Part shown: in pieces, positions 43,561 to 51,526 of the stretch
Layout: each line of letters starts with the position of its first letter
How positions within the stretch are numbered: the stretch's first letter is position 1
Origin: Pseudomonas lini
GTDB lineage: Bacteria > Pseudomonadota > Gammaproteobacteria > Pseudomonadales > Pseudomonadaceae
Reading direction: 5' to 3'
Length of the DNA stretch: 64,000 nucleotides
NCBI RefSeq assembly: GCF_964063345.1
Contig: NZ_OZ061318.1
Coordinates: forward strand, 6,324,001 to 6,388,000
Made by a program: the position numbers and the translations under genes
Notes under the pieces: model-generated
The model's input: the letters and a program-made list of their open reading frames with translations, nothing else
The model's database searches: none
What the model was told of the DNA's origin: nothing

Positions 43561-44307
43561 CCGGACGGTCAAGCCGAGCACCACGGTGATGAACACCGGG
43601 CGAATGAATTTCGCACCGCCGCTGATGGCGGTGCGCGCGCCGAAGAAGGCCCCGACCATCACCGACAGGCCCATGCTCAGGCCGATGATCCAGTCCACCT
43701 GCCCGGAAAATATGAACACCGACAGCGCCGCGATGTTACTGACGAAGTTCATGCTGCGCGCCACGCCGCTGGCCTTGACCAGGTCGATGGGGTAGAGCAG
43801 CAGGCTGCTGACGGTCCAGAACGCGCCCGTTCCCGGCCCGGCTACGCCGTCGTAGAAACCGAGGCTGAAGCCTTGGCTCGATTGCCACTTTTTCTTGATC
43901 GGTGCGTCGCTGTCCAGCGGCGCCTTCGGCGTGCCGCCAAACAACAGATAAACCCCGCAAGCGAAAACGATCACCGGCAGCATCTTGTTCAGCCATTCCG
44001 CTGGCAAGTAATGCGCGACCACGGCGCCGGTGAGCGCGCCCACCAACGTGCCGACGATGGCGTGCGTCCATTGCCGAGGATGGAACAGCTTGCGCCGGTA
44101 GAAAGTGAAACTGGCAGTGGCCGAGCCGAAGGTAGAACTGAGCTTGTTGGTGCCCAGCACCAGGTGCGGTGGCAGGCCGGCGGTCAGCAGTGCCGGAGTG
44201 GTCAACAGACCGCCACCGCCGGCGATGGCGTCGATGAAACCGGCAATGAAAGCGACGAGGGCCAGAACGGCCAGGGTAGTGAGGTCAACGCTGAGTTCGA
44301 AAGGCAT
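43528..44307 (-). CDS. TSUP-family anion permease (TauE/SafE type)
   Basis: The 259-residue inner-membrane protein has seven or eight helices in two related halves. The hallmark [37 protein letters not shown] lies near 20-60 and its weaker echo [21 protein letters not shown] near 150-170. The family exports or imports sulfite, sulfonates and other sulfur or carbon anions; the substrate here is unknown, though sulfur genes are nearby (46 kb). Its last 11 codons overlap the end of nudC on the other strand. No clear ribosome binding site precedes the ATG. Confidence 0.92.
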   Translation of the reverse strand: MPFELSVDLTTLAVLALVAFIAGFIDAIAGGGGLLTTPALLTAGLPPHLVLGTNKLSSTFGSATASFTFYRRKLFHPRQWTHAIVGTLVGALTGAVVAHYLPAEWLNKMLPVIVFACGVYLLFGGTPKAPLDSDAPIKKKWQSSQGFSLGFYDGVAGPGTGAFWTVSSLLLYPIDLVKASGVARSMNFVSNIAALSVFIFSGQVDWIIGLSMGLSVMVGAFFGARTAISGGAKFIRPVFITVVLGLTVRLAWQHWFSVA

Positions 44308-44389
44308 GGAATGGGCTTATTCGGCAGGGCGCAGAAGAGGGCTGCGAGGAAGGCCGGTATCTTACTCATAAAGTTATCCTGTTACAGCC

Positions 44390-44500
44390 GATCGTTCCCA
44401 CGCTCTGCGTGGGACTGCATCCCGTGACGCTCCGCGTCACATCCGAAGCGGACGCAGAGCGTCCATAGCGGCATTCCCACGCAGAGCGTGGGAACGATCA
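44390..44500. repeat. Palindromic intergenic repeat, family D (copy 2)
   Basis: Same ends as the copy at 2680-2792 (GATCGTTCCCACGCTCTGCG and complement), inner arms GTGACGCTCCGCGTCAC and GGACGCAGAGCGTCC. Its right end directly touches the stop codon of the minus-strand acyl-CoA dehydrogenase-like gene at 44501. Confidence 0.85.
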
Positions 44501-45739
44501 TTACCGGGTGGATGGCCCATTACCGATCTGCCACACAAACGGCGGTTCAGTCCCGTTAATCGCCCAGTCTCCGACAATCCGCGCCTTGTAGATCACCGGA
44601 TTGTGCGACGACACGGTCCGCGCATTGCGCCAATGCCGATCCAGCGATTTGCCTTCGCGAACATCCGAAGCGCCCAAGGCATTGAACAGCGCCGTGGTTG
44701 CGCGCTGGATCAATTCCGAGACCACCACCTGAGCCTTGGCCGACTCAAGCTCCGCCGCCACATTCGCCGCGCGCTCCAGCGCTTCATCCCCGGAGAACCG
44801 CGCCAGATAAGCCCGTTGCGCCGGTTGCGTAGCCTTCAAGGCACTGGCTTCGGCGGCATACACCCACGCCGCCACTTCACCCACCACCTGCTGCACTTGC
44901 GAATCCTCGCTGACCCGCTGTGCATTGCCGTGGCTGTAGATGCGTTTGCGCTCGCGCACCTGATGCGCCACATCGCGCAATGCGGCGCGGCCAATCCCGG
45001 CGAGGGTCGCCAGCAGCACCAACTGATAAAACGCCGTCTGATATTTGAAGCGGGTGGCGAAGTCGATGATGTTCTCGGCGTCCACTTCAGCCTCGATAAA
45101 CCGCGAAGTGCCGCTGCCCGTGGTGCGCTGGCCGAAACCGTCCCAGTCATCGCTCTGCACAATCCCCGGTTGGCGTGTGCGGACCGCGGCGATCACATCG
45201 CCGCCGGTATCGCTGCGTTGGGCATAGACGTCGATCCAGTCAGAGAAAATGCTGCCCGTGCTGTAGAACTTCTCGCCGTTGAGCCGCCACTGATCGCCGT
45301 GGGGCGAGACTTTGGTGATCACATCGCCGATCGCCACAGCGCCGATCTCGGTCCAGGCATTGCCGGCGATGTCACCTTCGACAAAGCGTTTGAACCACAG
45401 ATCCCGACCCGGCCCCGGCGGTGAGTTCAAACGATCCTCGGCAAAGGCGAAATGCCCGCGCAAGGCCTGGGGCACGTTGGAATCGGCTTCGGCCAGTTCG
45501 ATCAGCAGTTCGAACAACTGCGGCAGGGACGCGCCGCCACCGCCGTATTCAATCGGCACCCGCACCGCGCCGAAGCCAACCTCCTTGAGCCATTGAATCG
45601 GTTCGTAAGGCAGGCTGCGGGTTTGTTCGCGTTCGACGGCACCGGCGGCGATTTGCTGGAAGATCGGTCGAAAACGTGCGGCCAGCGCTTCATAGTCAGT
45701 GCCAGTGGACAACGGGTTGATTACTTGATGTTCGGTCAT
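44501..45739 (-). CDS. Acyl-CoA dehydrogenase-fold flavoprotein, DszC/SfnB-like monooxygenase or dehydrogenase
   Basis: The 412-residue protein has the acyl-CoA dehydrogenase fold (helical N-terminal domain, central beta domain around AWTEIGAVAIGDVITKV, helical C-terminal domain) but lacks the usual catalytic Glu motif near the C-terminus. That resembles the flavin-dependent DszC group acting on sulfur compounds. It is divergent from sfnG, which also points to sulfonate or sulfone metabolism. The start at 45739 has GGAGC about 8-10 bases before it. A sequence with the invariant GG and GC of a sigma-54 promoter lies at 45776-45789. Exact substrate unknown. Confidence 0.82.
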   Translation of the reverse strand: MTEHQVINPLSTGTDYEALAARFRPIFQQIAAGAVEREQTRSLPYEPIQWLKEVGFGAVRVPIEYGGGGASLPQLFELLIELAEADSNVPQALRGHFAFAEDRLNSPPGPGRDLWFKRFVEGDIAGNAWTEIGAVAIGDVITKVSPHGDQWRLNGEKFYSTGSIFSDWIDVYAQRSDTGGDVIAAVRTRQPGIVQSDDWDGFGQRTTGSGTSRFIEAEVDAENIIDFATRFKYQTAFYQLVLLATLAGIGRAALRDVAHQVRERKRIYSHGNAQRVSEDSQVQQVVGEVAAWVYAAEASALKATQPAQRAYLARFSGDEALERAANVAAELESAKAQVVVSELIQRATTALFNALGASDVREGKSLDRHWRNARTVSSHNPVIYKARIVGDWAINGTEPPFVWQIGNGPSTR

Positions 45740-45775
45740 GGGACAGCTCCTGGGCAGTGAATGCCATAGGGGATT

Positions 45776-45790
45776 GCACGGTCCATGCCG
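45776..45790 (-). promoter_or_regulatory. Possible sigma-54 promoter of the DszC-like gene
   Basis: On the minus strand CGGCATGGACCGTGC keeps the GG and GC at the required ten-base spacing but differs from the -24/-12 consensus at about three other positions. It lies about 37 bases before the start codon. Confidence 0.35.
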
Positions 45791-45894
45791 AAGCTCGCAG
45801 ACCATGGTTTATTGGTTGTTGTGCATTTCGGCGTGGCCTGAACTGTTGCTGTGCCAACAATGCATCAGCAAATTGCTTCAGCACATCACATACC

Positions 45895-45990
45895 CGTGGC
45901 GAGGGAGCTTGCTCCCGCTGGGCTGCGCAGCGGCCCTAAAATATTTGTGAGCGCTGCGCACTCAAGCGGGAGCAAGCTCCCTCGCCACAG
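45895..45990. repeat. Palindromic repeat, family B, in the divergent sfnG promoter region
   Basis: CGTGGCGAGGGAGCTTGCTC and GAGCAAGCTCCCTCGCCACAG flank inner arms. It occupies most of the 327-bp gap between the two divergent sulfur genes, outside the candidate promoters. Confidence 0.85.
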
Positions 45991-46011
45991 TGTCGCCTCA
46001 AGATTCAGCGC

Positions 46012-46026
46012 TGGCACGGTTGCTGC
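46012..46026 (+). promoter_or_regulatory. Sigma-54 promoter of sfnG
   Basis: TGGCACGGTTGCTGC matches the consensus TGGCACG-N4-TTGC with a single change in the -12 part and correct spacing. Expected transcription start is near 46038, 29 bases before sfnG. In P. putida, sfnG is controlled by the sigma-54 activator SfnR, which fits. Confidence 0.75.
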
Positions 46027-46066
46027 TCTGACCACGGCACTTCCCTGAAAACCCGAGGACACGCCA

Positions 46067-47161
46067 ATGAGTCAGCAAGCCGTCAAATTTGCCTACTGGG
46101 TGCCGAACGTCAGCGGCGGGCTGGTGGTCAGCAAGATCGAGCAGCGCACCCACTGGGGCATCGACTACAACCGCAAACTGGCGCAACTGGCCGAAGAGGC
46201 GGGGTTCGAATATGCGCTGACCCAGATTCGTTTCACCGCCGGTTATGGCGCCGAGTTCCAGCATGAATCCGTTGCCTTCAGCCATGCGCTGCTGGCCGCC
46301 ACCACTAAACTGAAAGTCATCGCGGCGATATTGCCGGGGCCTTGGCAGCCGGCATTGGCGGCCAAGCAACTGGCAACCATTGATCAACTTACCAACGGCC
46401 GGGTGGCGGTGAACATTGTCAGCGGCTGGTTCAAGGGCGAGTTTCAGGCCATCGGTGAACACTGGCTGGAGCACGATGAGCGTTATCGCCGCTCCGAAGA
46501 ATTTATTCGTGCATTGAAGGGCATCTGGACCCAGGACAACTTCACCTTTCGCGGCGACTTCTACCGCTTCGACAACTACAGCCTCAAACCCAAGCCACTG
46601 GGTCAGCCGGAAGTCTTCCAGGGCGGCAGTTCCCGTGCAGCCCGGGACATGGCGGCGCGGGTTTCGGACTGGTACTTCACCAACGGCAACACCCCCGAAG
46701 GCATCAAGGCTCAAGTCGATGACATTCGCACGAAAGCGGCTGCGAATAATCATTCGGTGAAGGTCGGGGTGAATGCTTTTGTCATCGCTCGCGACACCGA
46801 AGAAGAGGCGCGGGCGGTATTGGCGCAGATCATCGATCAGGCCGACCCCGATGCCGTGAACGCGTTTGGCGATGCAGCGAAGCAAGCGGGCAGGGCGTCG
46901 CCTGAGGGCGAGGGCAACTGGGCCAAATCGACCTTTGAAGACCTGGTGCAGTACAACGATGGTTTCAAGACCAATTTGATCGGCACACCGCAGCAGATCG
47001 CCGAGCGAATCGTCGCGTTGAAAGCGGTGGGCGTGGATTTGGTGCTGGCGGGGTTTCTGCACTTTCAGGAAGAAGTGGAATATTTCGGGAAGCGGGTGTT
47101 GCCGTTGGTGCGGGAGCTTGAAGCCAAAGCGGCTATCAGGCATCAAACTGCGGTCGCCTAA
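46067..47161 (+). CDS. sfnG: Dimethylsulfone monooxygenase SfnG (FMNH2-dependent)
   Basis: SfnG converts dimethylsulfone to methanesulfinate and formaldehyde using reduced FMN, so the cell can draw sulfur from dimethyl sulfide breakdown products under sulfate limitation. The 364-residue luciferase-like TIM barrel carries VKFAYWVPNVSGGLVVS at the N-terminus, ATIDQLTNGRVAVNIVSGWFKGEF (alkanesulfonate monooxygenase-like) near 105-128, and QGGSSRAARDMAARVSDWYF near 180-200. GAGGA lies 8 bases before the ATG, and a sigma-54 promoter is just upstream. The FMN reductase and the SfnR regulator must be elsewhere. Confidence 0.92.
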   Translation: MSQQAVKFAYWVPNVSGGLVVSKIEQRTHWGIDYNRKLAQLAEEAGFEYALTQIRFTAGYGAEFQHESVAFSHALLAATTKLKVIAAILPGPWQPALAAKQLATIDQLTNGRVAVNIVSGWFKGEFQAIGEHWLEHDERYRRSEEFIRALKGIWTQDNFTFRGDFYRFDNYSLKPKPLGQPEVFQGGSSRAARDMAARVSDWYFTNGNTPEGIKAQVDDIRTKAAANNHSVKVGVNAFVIARDTEEEARAVLAQIIDQADPDAVNAFGDAAKQAGRASPEGEGNWAKSTFEDLVQYNDGFKTNLIGTPQQIAERIVALKAVGVDLVLAGFLHFQEEVEYFGKRVLPLVRELEAKAAIRHQTAVA

Positions 47162-47171
47162 ACACCATAAA

Positions 47172-47283
47172 ACCCTGTGGGAGCCGGGCTTGCCCGCGAT
47201 GACGGTTTCACATTCAACAAATAAGTTGTCTGTGACATCGCCATCGCGGGCAAGTCGGATCGCCGCAACGCCGCTCCCACATG
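47172..47283. repeat. REPIN, family A, with an inserted variant right arm
   Basis: Left REP GTGGGAGCCGGGCTTGCCCG; the right arm reads ATCGCGGGCAAG, then TCGGATCGCCGCAACG, then CCGCTCCCAC. The same unusual right arm occurs at 50113-50148. Confidence 0.82.
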
Positions 47284-47296
47284 GATCTCGGTGAAG

Positions 47297-47773
47297 TTAC
47301 AGGCCCAAGTCCGACAAGCCCGGGTGATCATCCGGCCGGCGGCCCAGCGGCCAGTGGAACTTGCGGTCGCTTTCCTTGATCGGCATGTCGTTGATGCTGG
47401 CGTAACGGTTGAACATCAAGCCGTTCTCGTCGAACTCCCAATTCTCGTTGCCGTAGGAACGGAACCAGTTACCCGAGTCGTCATGCCATTCGTAGGCGTA
47501 ACGCACAGCGATACGGTTGTCGCCATGGGCCCAGAGTTCCTTGATCAGTCGGTAGTCCAGTTCCTTGGCCCATTTGCGGGCCAGGAAAGCTTTGGCCTCT
47601 TCGCGGTTATGGGCGAACTCGGCGCGGTTACGCCACTGGGTGTCCCGGGTGTAGGCCAGGGACACCCGTTCCGGGTCGCGGGAGTTCCAGCCGTCTTCGG
47701 CCAGGCGAACTTTTTCGATGGCTGATTCACGGGTAAACGGCGGCAATGGCGGACGAACTTCGGCAGTAGACAT
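47297..47773 (-). CDS. NTF2-like protein (DUF1348 family)
   Basis: The 158-residue single-domain protein has the SnoaL/NTF2 cone fold and the segment [34 protein letters not shown], then [28 protein letters not shown], which I associate with the DUF1348 family. Some relatives bind small molecules, but no activity is established. The start at 47773 has GGGAG 8 bases upstream. It is 56 bases downstream of the TetR gene on the same strand, so TetR probably controls both genes. Confidence 0.88.
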   Translation of the reverse strand: MSTAEVRPPLPPFTRESAIEKVRLAEDGWNSRDPERVSLAYTRDTQWRNRAEFAHNREEAKAFLARKWAKELDYRLIKELWAHGDNRIAVRYAYEWHDDSGNWFRSYGNENWEFDENGLMFNRYASINDMPIKESDRKFHWPLGRRPDDHPGLSDLGL

Positions 47774-47829
47774 ATAAAGTCTCCCTATCAAATTAACGTT
47801 CAAGCAAATTGTCGGGCTTATTAAAAGTG

Positions 47830-48393
47830 TTACAGGTCCAATAACTTTCGCGCCATGCATTGCGCATTATCGGCGGCACTGTGATCACCCATCACAAGCG
47901 CTACGGTAATGGCACCGTCGATCAGGATCAGCAGCTGTTTGGCCAGCGTCTCCGGGTCTGTCGCGCCATGTTCGGTACAGAGCTCGCGCACGTAGTCGAG
48001 CAGCTTCTGTTTGTGGTCTTTGGCGACCAGGCGAACCGGGTCTTGCGCATCGCCGGTTTCGCCGCTGGTATTGATGAATGCGCAGCCGCGAAAGCCTTCG
48101 GAAGCGAACCAGGCCTTGAGCACGGTAAACAGGTTGAGCAGCCGCTCGGCCGGGGTTTGCGCCTTGCCGACTTCGCTTCGATACCAATTCATCCAGCGCA
48201 CATCGCGGCGTTGCAGGGCCGCGACGGTGAGCTCCTCCTTGTTGGCGAAGTAGCGGTAAATACTTTTTCTGGAAACGCCGGCGGTTTTCACCAGAAGCTC
48301 CATGCCGGTGGCGGCGATGCCACTTTTATAGATCAACTTTTCGGTGACATCCAGAATGATGTCGCGTGTGTCGTTGCTAGTGATTTCGTTCAT
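47830..48393 (-). CDS. TetR/AcrR-family transcriptional regulator
   Basis: The 187-residue repressor has an N-terminal helix-turn-helix ([52 protein letters not shown]) and a helical ligand domain with a conserved [13 protein letters not shown]. That segment matches regulators that sit next to NTF2-like or oxidoreductase genes and respond to toxic compounds. The ATG at 48393 has no ribosome binding site; a very good promoter ends so close to it that the transcript may be leaderless. An inverted repeat between -35 and -10 is a likely autoregulatory operator. Confidence 0.9.
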   Translation of the reverse strand: MNEITSNDTRDIILDVTEKLIYKSGIAATGMELLVKTAGVSRKSIYRYFANKEELTVAALQRRDVRWMNWYRSEVGKAQTPAERLLNLFTVLKAWFASEGFRGCAFINTSGETGDAQDPVRLVAKDHKQKLLDYVRELCTEHGATDPETLAKQLLILIDGAITVALVMGDHSAADNAQCMARKLLDL

Positions 48394-48429
48394 GTGGCTG
48401 ACAGTAGAATGATCGTTCTCCTTGGTCAA
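48394..48429 (-). promoter_or_regulatory. Promoter and operator of the TetR gene, possibly leaderless
   Basis: On the minus strand: -35 TTGACC at 48429-48424, a 17-base spacer, and -10 TACTGT at 48406-48401, which puts transcription start at about 48394, at the ATG. The spacer contains GAACGATCATTC (arms GAA-TTC, near-palindrome), placed to block polymerase. Confidence 0.65.
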
Positions 48430-48457
48430 GAGGTTATTTGTGGTGACTGTGAAATCG

Positions 48458-48529
48458 CCATCGCGGGCAAGCCCGCTCCCACAGGTACAGCGCTATCCTT
48501 GTGGGAGCGGGCTTGCCCGCGATGGGGCC
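48458..48529. repeat. REPIN, family A, between divergent TetR and pssA genes
   Basis: CCATCGCGGGCAAGCCCGCT and GTGGGAGCGGGCTTGCCCGC with a very short spacer (around ACAGCGCTATCCTT). Confidence 0.88.
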
Positions 48530-48608
48530 AGAGCGGACAGCCACAAGACCCAAACCCATCCATGGTGTAAGCTCTCGGGTTCTTCGGATTCGACCCTTTG
48601 CGAGCCCT

Positions 48609-49952
48609 ATGCCGTCGCTTTTCAAACGCTCTCTGCTGCCTAAACTGCGCAGTTTTCCGCTGACCGCCGATGCCGTCACCATCCTTTCCGGCGCCGCCGA
48701 GTTCCGTCGTTGCCTGCTGGAACAAATCGCCCAGGCCACCCAGCGCATCTATATCGTCGCGCTGTACCTGCAACAGGACGAAGCCGGACAGGAAATCCTC
48801 GATGCCCTGCACGCCGCCAAACTGGCGCGTCCGGAACTGGACGTGGTGGTGGTCGTGGACTGGCTGCGTGCCCAGCGCGGTTTGATCGGTGCCGGCAAGC
48901 AGCCGGGCAACTCGGCCTGGTATCAGGAAACGACCCGCACCCACGAAAGCGTTGTGCCGGTGTACGGCGTGCCTGTGCAGACCCGCGAGCTGTTCGGCGT
49001 GCTGCATTTGAAGGGCTTCGTGATCGACGATTGCGTGCTCTACAGCGGCGCGAGCCTGAACAACGTTTACCTGCACAAATTCGACAAGTACCGCTTCGAT
49101 CGTTATCACCTGCTGCAGAACCACGCGCTGGCTGACTCGATGCAGCACCTGATTCAGCACGGTCTGATCGCTTCCAAAGCGGTGCATCGCCTCGACCTGC
49201 CAAACCTGCCGACCACCCGCAGCCTGCGCAACGACATCGGCGACCTGCGCAGCCGTCTCAAGCACGCGGCGTACGACACCACGGCGGGCAGCACGACGAA
49301 GGGCGGTTTATCCGTCAGCCCCTTACTCGGTGTGGGCAAGAACAACCCGTTGAGTCGGGTGATCTGCGAGCTGATCGCCAGCGCCCAACATCAGCTGACC
49401 ATCTGCACGCCGTACTTCAACCTGCCGCTGGCGGTGACCCGGGAAATCAATCGGGCCCTGGCGCGGGGCGTGAAGATCGACATCATCGTCGGCGACAAAA
49501 CCGCCAACGATTTTTACATTCCGCCGAGCGAGCCGTTCAAGGTGATCGCGGCGCTGCCATACCTTTACGAAATCAGCCTGCGACGCTTCGCCAAGCGCCA
49601 TCAGCGCAGCATCGACAGTGGCAAGCTGAACCTGCATTTGTGGAAGGATGGCGACAACACCTATCACCTGAAGGGCATGTGGATCGATCAGCGTTATACC
49701 TTGCTGACCGGCAACAACCTCAACCCGCGGGCGTTCCGACTCGACCTTGAAAACGCGTTGCTGATCGATGATCCGAAAGGTGAATTGCTGGAGCCGCGCG
49801 GTAAAGAGCTGACGGAGATTTTCCAGCACACCAGCCGCATCGAGCGGTATCAGGATCTGGAAACATTGCCGAATTACCCGGCGGGAGTGGCCAAGTTTCT
49901 CAAGCGTGTGAGTCGGGTACGGATCGAGCGGTTGTTGTATCGGATTTTGTAA
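48609..49952 (+). CDS. pssA: CDP-diacylglycerol--serine O-phosphatidyltransferase
   Basis: PssA makes phosphatidylserine, the precursor of phosphatidylethanolamine. The 447-residue protein is the phospholipase-D-type (class I) enzyme with two HKD motifs: HLKGFVIDDCVLYSGASLNN near residues 135-155 and HLKGMWIDQRYTLLTGNNLNPRA near 355-378. It binds the membrane peripherally through basic patches (C-terminal KRVSRVRIERLLYRIL). The start at 48609 avoids the REPIN that a longer frame would translate. No strong ribosome binding site is visible (GAG 4 bases before). Confidence 0.93.
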   Translation: MPSLFKRSLLPKLRSFPLTADAVTILSGAAEFRRCLLEQIAQATQRIYIVALYLQQDEAGQEILDALHAAKLARPELDVVVVVDWLRAQRGLIGAGKQPGNSAWYQETTRTHESVVPVYGVPVQTRELFGVLHLKGFVIDDCVLYSGASLNNVYLHKFDKYRFDRYHLLQNHALADSMQHLIQHGLIASKAVHRLDLPNLPTTRSLRNDIGDLRSRLKHAAYDTTAGSTTKGGLSVSPLLGVGKNNPLSRVICELIASAQHQLTICTPYFNLPLAVTREINRALARGVKIDIIVGDKTANDFYIPPSEPFKVIAALPYLYEISLRRFAKRHQRSIDSGKLNLHLWKDGDNTYHLKGMWIDQRYTLLTGNNLNPRAFRLDLENALLIDDPKGELLEPRGKELTEIFQHTSRIERYQDLETLPNYPAGVAKFLKRVSRVRIERLLYRIL

Positions 49953-49993
49953 GGGATTAGCACGACGGGACAGGTGTGGTGCCTGCCAAAATG

Positions 49994-50152
49994 CCTTCGC
50001 GAGCAGGCTCGCTCCCACAGGGGATTTGTGTCGATCATAATTCCAATGTGGGAGCGAGCCTGCTCGCGAAAGCGGTGTGTCAGGCGACATCGATGTTGTC
50101 TGTTATCGCGCCTTCGCGGGCAAGTCGGATCGCCGCACCGCCGCTCCCTCAG
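49994..50152. repeat. REPIN plus an extra REP arm with insert variant
   Basis: CCTTCGCGAGCAGGCTCGCT and its inverted copy form a REPIN of a slightly different core (GAGCGAGCCTGCTCGCGA). A third arm at 50113-50148 (TTCGCGGGCAAG, then TCGGATCGCCGCACCG, then CCGCTCCCTCAGG) is the variant seen at 47.25 kb. Confidence 0.82.
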
Positions 50153-50238
50153 GATTCAGGCTGCCCACAGGGGGCGGCGTCGGGCTGATGGCTGCGCTAA
50201 TATGCTCACCACTCAAACAACAAGGCTCGCCACGGTCA

Positions 50239-51255
50239 ATGTCGGAAAAAGACACCATCTCCATTCAACTGGTGCGTGAAGCGCTGTTGCAAAGTTGCGC
50301 CCCGGGCGCTGCCACCGAAGAGGTGTTGAACAAGGTCGGCATCGATCCGGCGTTGCTGGAGACCACCGACGCCCGTGTTCCTGCCACTGCTTACGCAAGG
50401 CTGTGGCGCTTGCTGGCCCGGCGCGGCGACGATGAGTTTTTTGGCATGGACCCGCGCAAGCTCAAGTCCGGCAGCCTGGAGTTTCTGTGTCGTTGCTCCA
50501 TGGTTCAGCCAAGCCTGGCCGCCGGGCTGACTTCGGGGCTGAGCTTTCTGTCGTTGATGCTTGAGCGCATGCCCGCGCAACTGGTTCGCCAGCAAAGCCT
50601 GGCGGAAATCGTGCTGCTGGAAGACGACGAAGACCCGCGCCGTGCCTTCACCTACTTTACTTACTGGATGATCGTGCACGGCGTGGCCTGTTGGATGGCA
50701 GGGCGGCGGATACCGATCCTGGCCATTGAGTTGCGTTGCCCTGCGCCGGATTTTTGTGATGACTATCGGGTGATGTTCTCCGAGAACCTGCGGTTCGACC
50801 GGCCGCGCACGCGGATGATTTTCTCCGCTGACTGCCTGGATTTACCGATCAAACGCAGCCCTGAAGAGCTCAAGCGCTTCCTGGCCCATGCGCCGGCGAA
50901 CATTCTGGTCAAATACCGCGATCCCGAAAGCCTGGCCAGTCGGATCAAGCACGATTTGCGGCAACTGCCCGCCGAGCATTGGCCGGAAACCGAGGCGCTG
51001 GCGCAGCACCTGTGCATGTCGGCCTCGACCCTGCGCCGCCGCCTGGCCGAAGAGGGCCAGACCTATCAGGGGCTCAAGGACAGTGTGCGCAAGGAACTGG
51101 CCATCGTCTGGCTGGCCGAGCCGGCCATCAGCTTCGCCGAAATCGCCACCCGTTTGGGGTTTGCCGATGCGAGTTCGTTCTACAAGGCGTTTCGCAAATG
51201 GTCGGGGTCCAATCCGGGGCATTATCGGAGTTTGATTCTTAACGAAGCCGACTGA
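50239..51255 (+). CDS. AraC-family transcriptional regulator
   Basis: The 338-residue regulator has an N-terminal Arabinose_bd-type effector domain (PAL-like region YARLWRLLARRGDDEFFGMDPRKLKSGSLEFLCRC) and a C-terminal double helix-turn-helix (about 240-335; LAQHLCMSASTLRRRLAEEGQTYQGLKDSVRKE and FAEIATRLGFADASSFYKAFRKWSG). This form often controls fatty-acid-like or branched acyl-CoA catabolism. It directly precedes a forward run of five acyl-CoA genes and so probably activates them. No strong ribosome binding site precedes the ATG; a longer frame to 50077 runs through the repeat. Confidence 0.9.
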   Translation: MSEKDTISIQLVREALLQSCAPGAATEEVLNKVGIDPALLETTDARVPATAYARLWRLLARRGDDEFFGMDPRKLKSGSLEFLCRCSMVQPSLAAGLTSGLSFLSLMLERMPAQLVRQQSLAEIVLLEDDEDPRRAFTYFTYWMIVHGVACWMAGRRIPILAIELRCPAPDFCDDYRVMFSENLRFDRPRTRMIFSADCLDLPIKRSPEELKRFLAHAPANILVKYRDPESLASRIKHDLRQLPAEHWPETEALAQHLCMSASTLRRRLAEEGQTYQGLKDSVRKELAIVWLAEPAISFAEIATRLGFADASSFYKAFRKWSGSNPGHYRSLILNEAD

Positions 51256-51282
51256 TCCGGATTGTGTGGTGCCTGAGCCGGC

Positions 51283-51379
51283 GCCATCGCGGGCAAGCCC
51301 GCTCCCACAGGTTTTGCGGCGTACGACATTTATGGTCACCGCATATCACTGTGGGAGCGGGCTTGCCCGCGATGGCGGC
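51283..51379. repeat. REPIN, family A
   Basis: ATCGCGGGCAAGCCCGCTCC and GTGGGAGCGGGCTTGCCCGC flank a spacer of about 45 bases. It lies between the AraC gene and the acyl-CoA synthetase gene, so the regulator and the operon are probably separate transcripts. Confidence 0.9.
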
Positions 51380-51526
51380 TGCCCGAGCGCCACATCCTTC
51401 GGATCTTGGCCAAACCAGTCACACAACTTGATAGCTTTGACCATTGTCCCGCACCCCGCGCAGAGCGAGTATTTCCCTGTTATTTACGGTTCCCCACCCT
51501 AATAAAAATACACAGGGATTCTGGCA

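Noticed and set aside
45850..45870. Second sigma-54 candidate on the minus strand (TGGCACAGCAACAGT)
   Set aside because: The -24 half is good but the -12 half lacks the GC pair, so it is unlikely to work.
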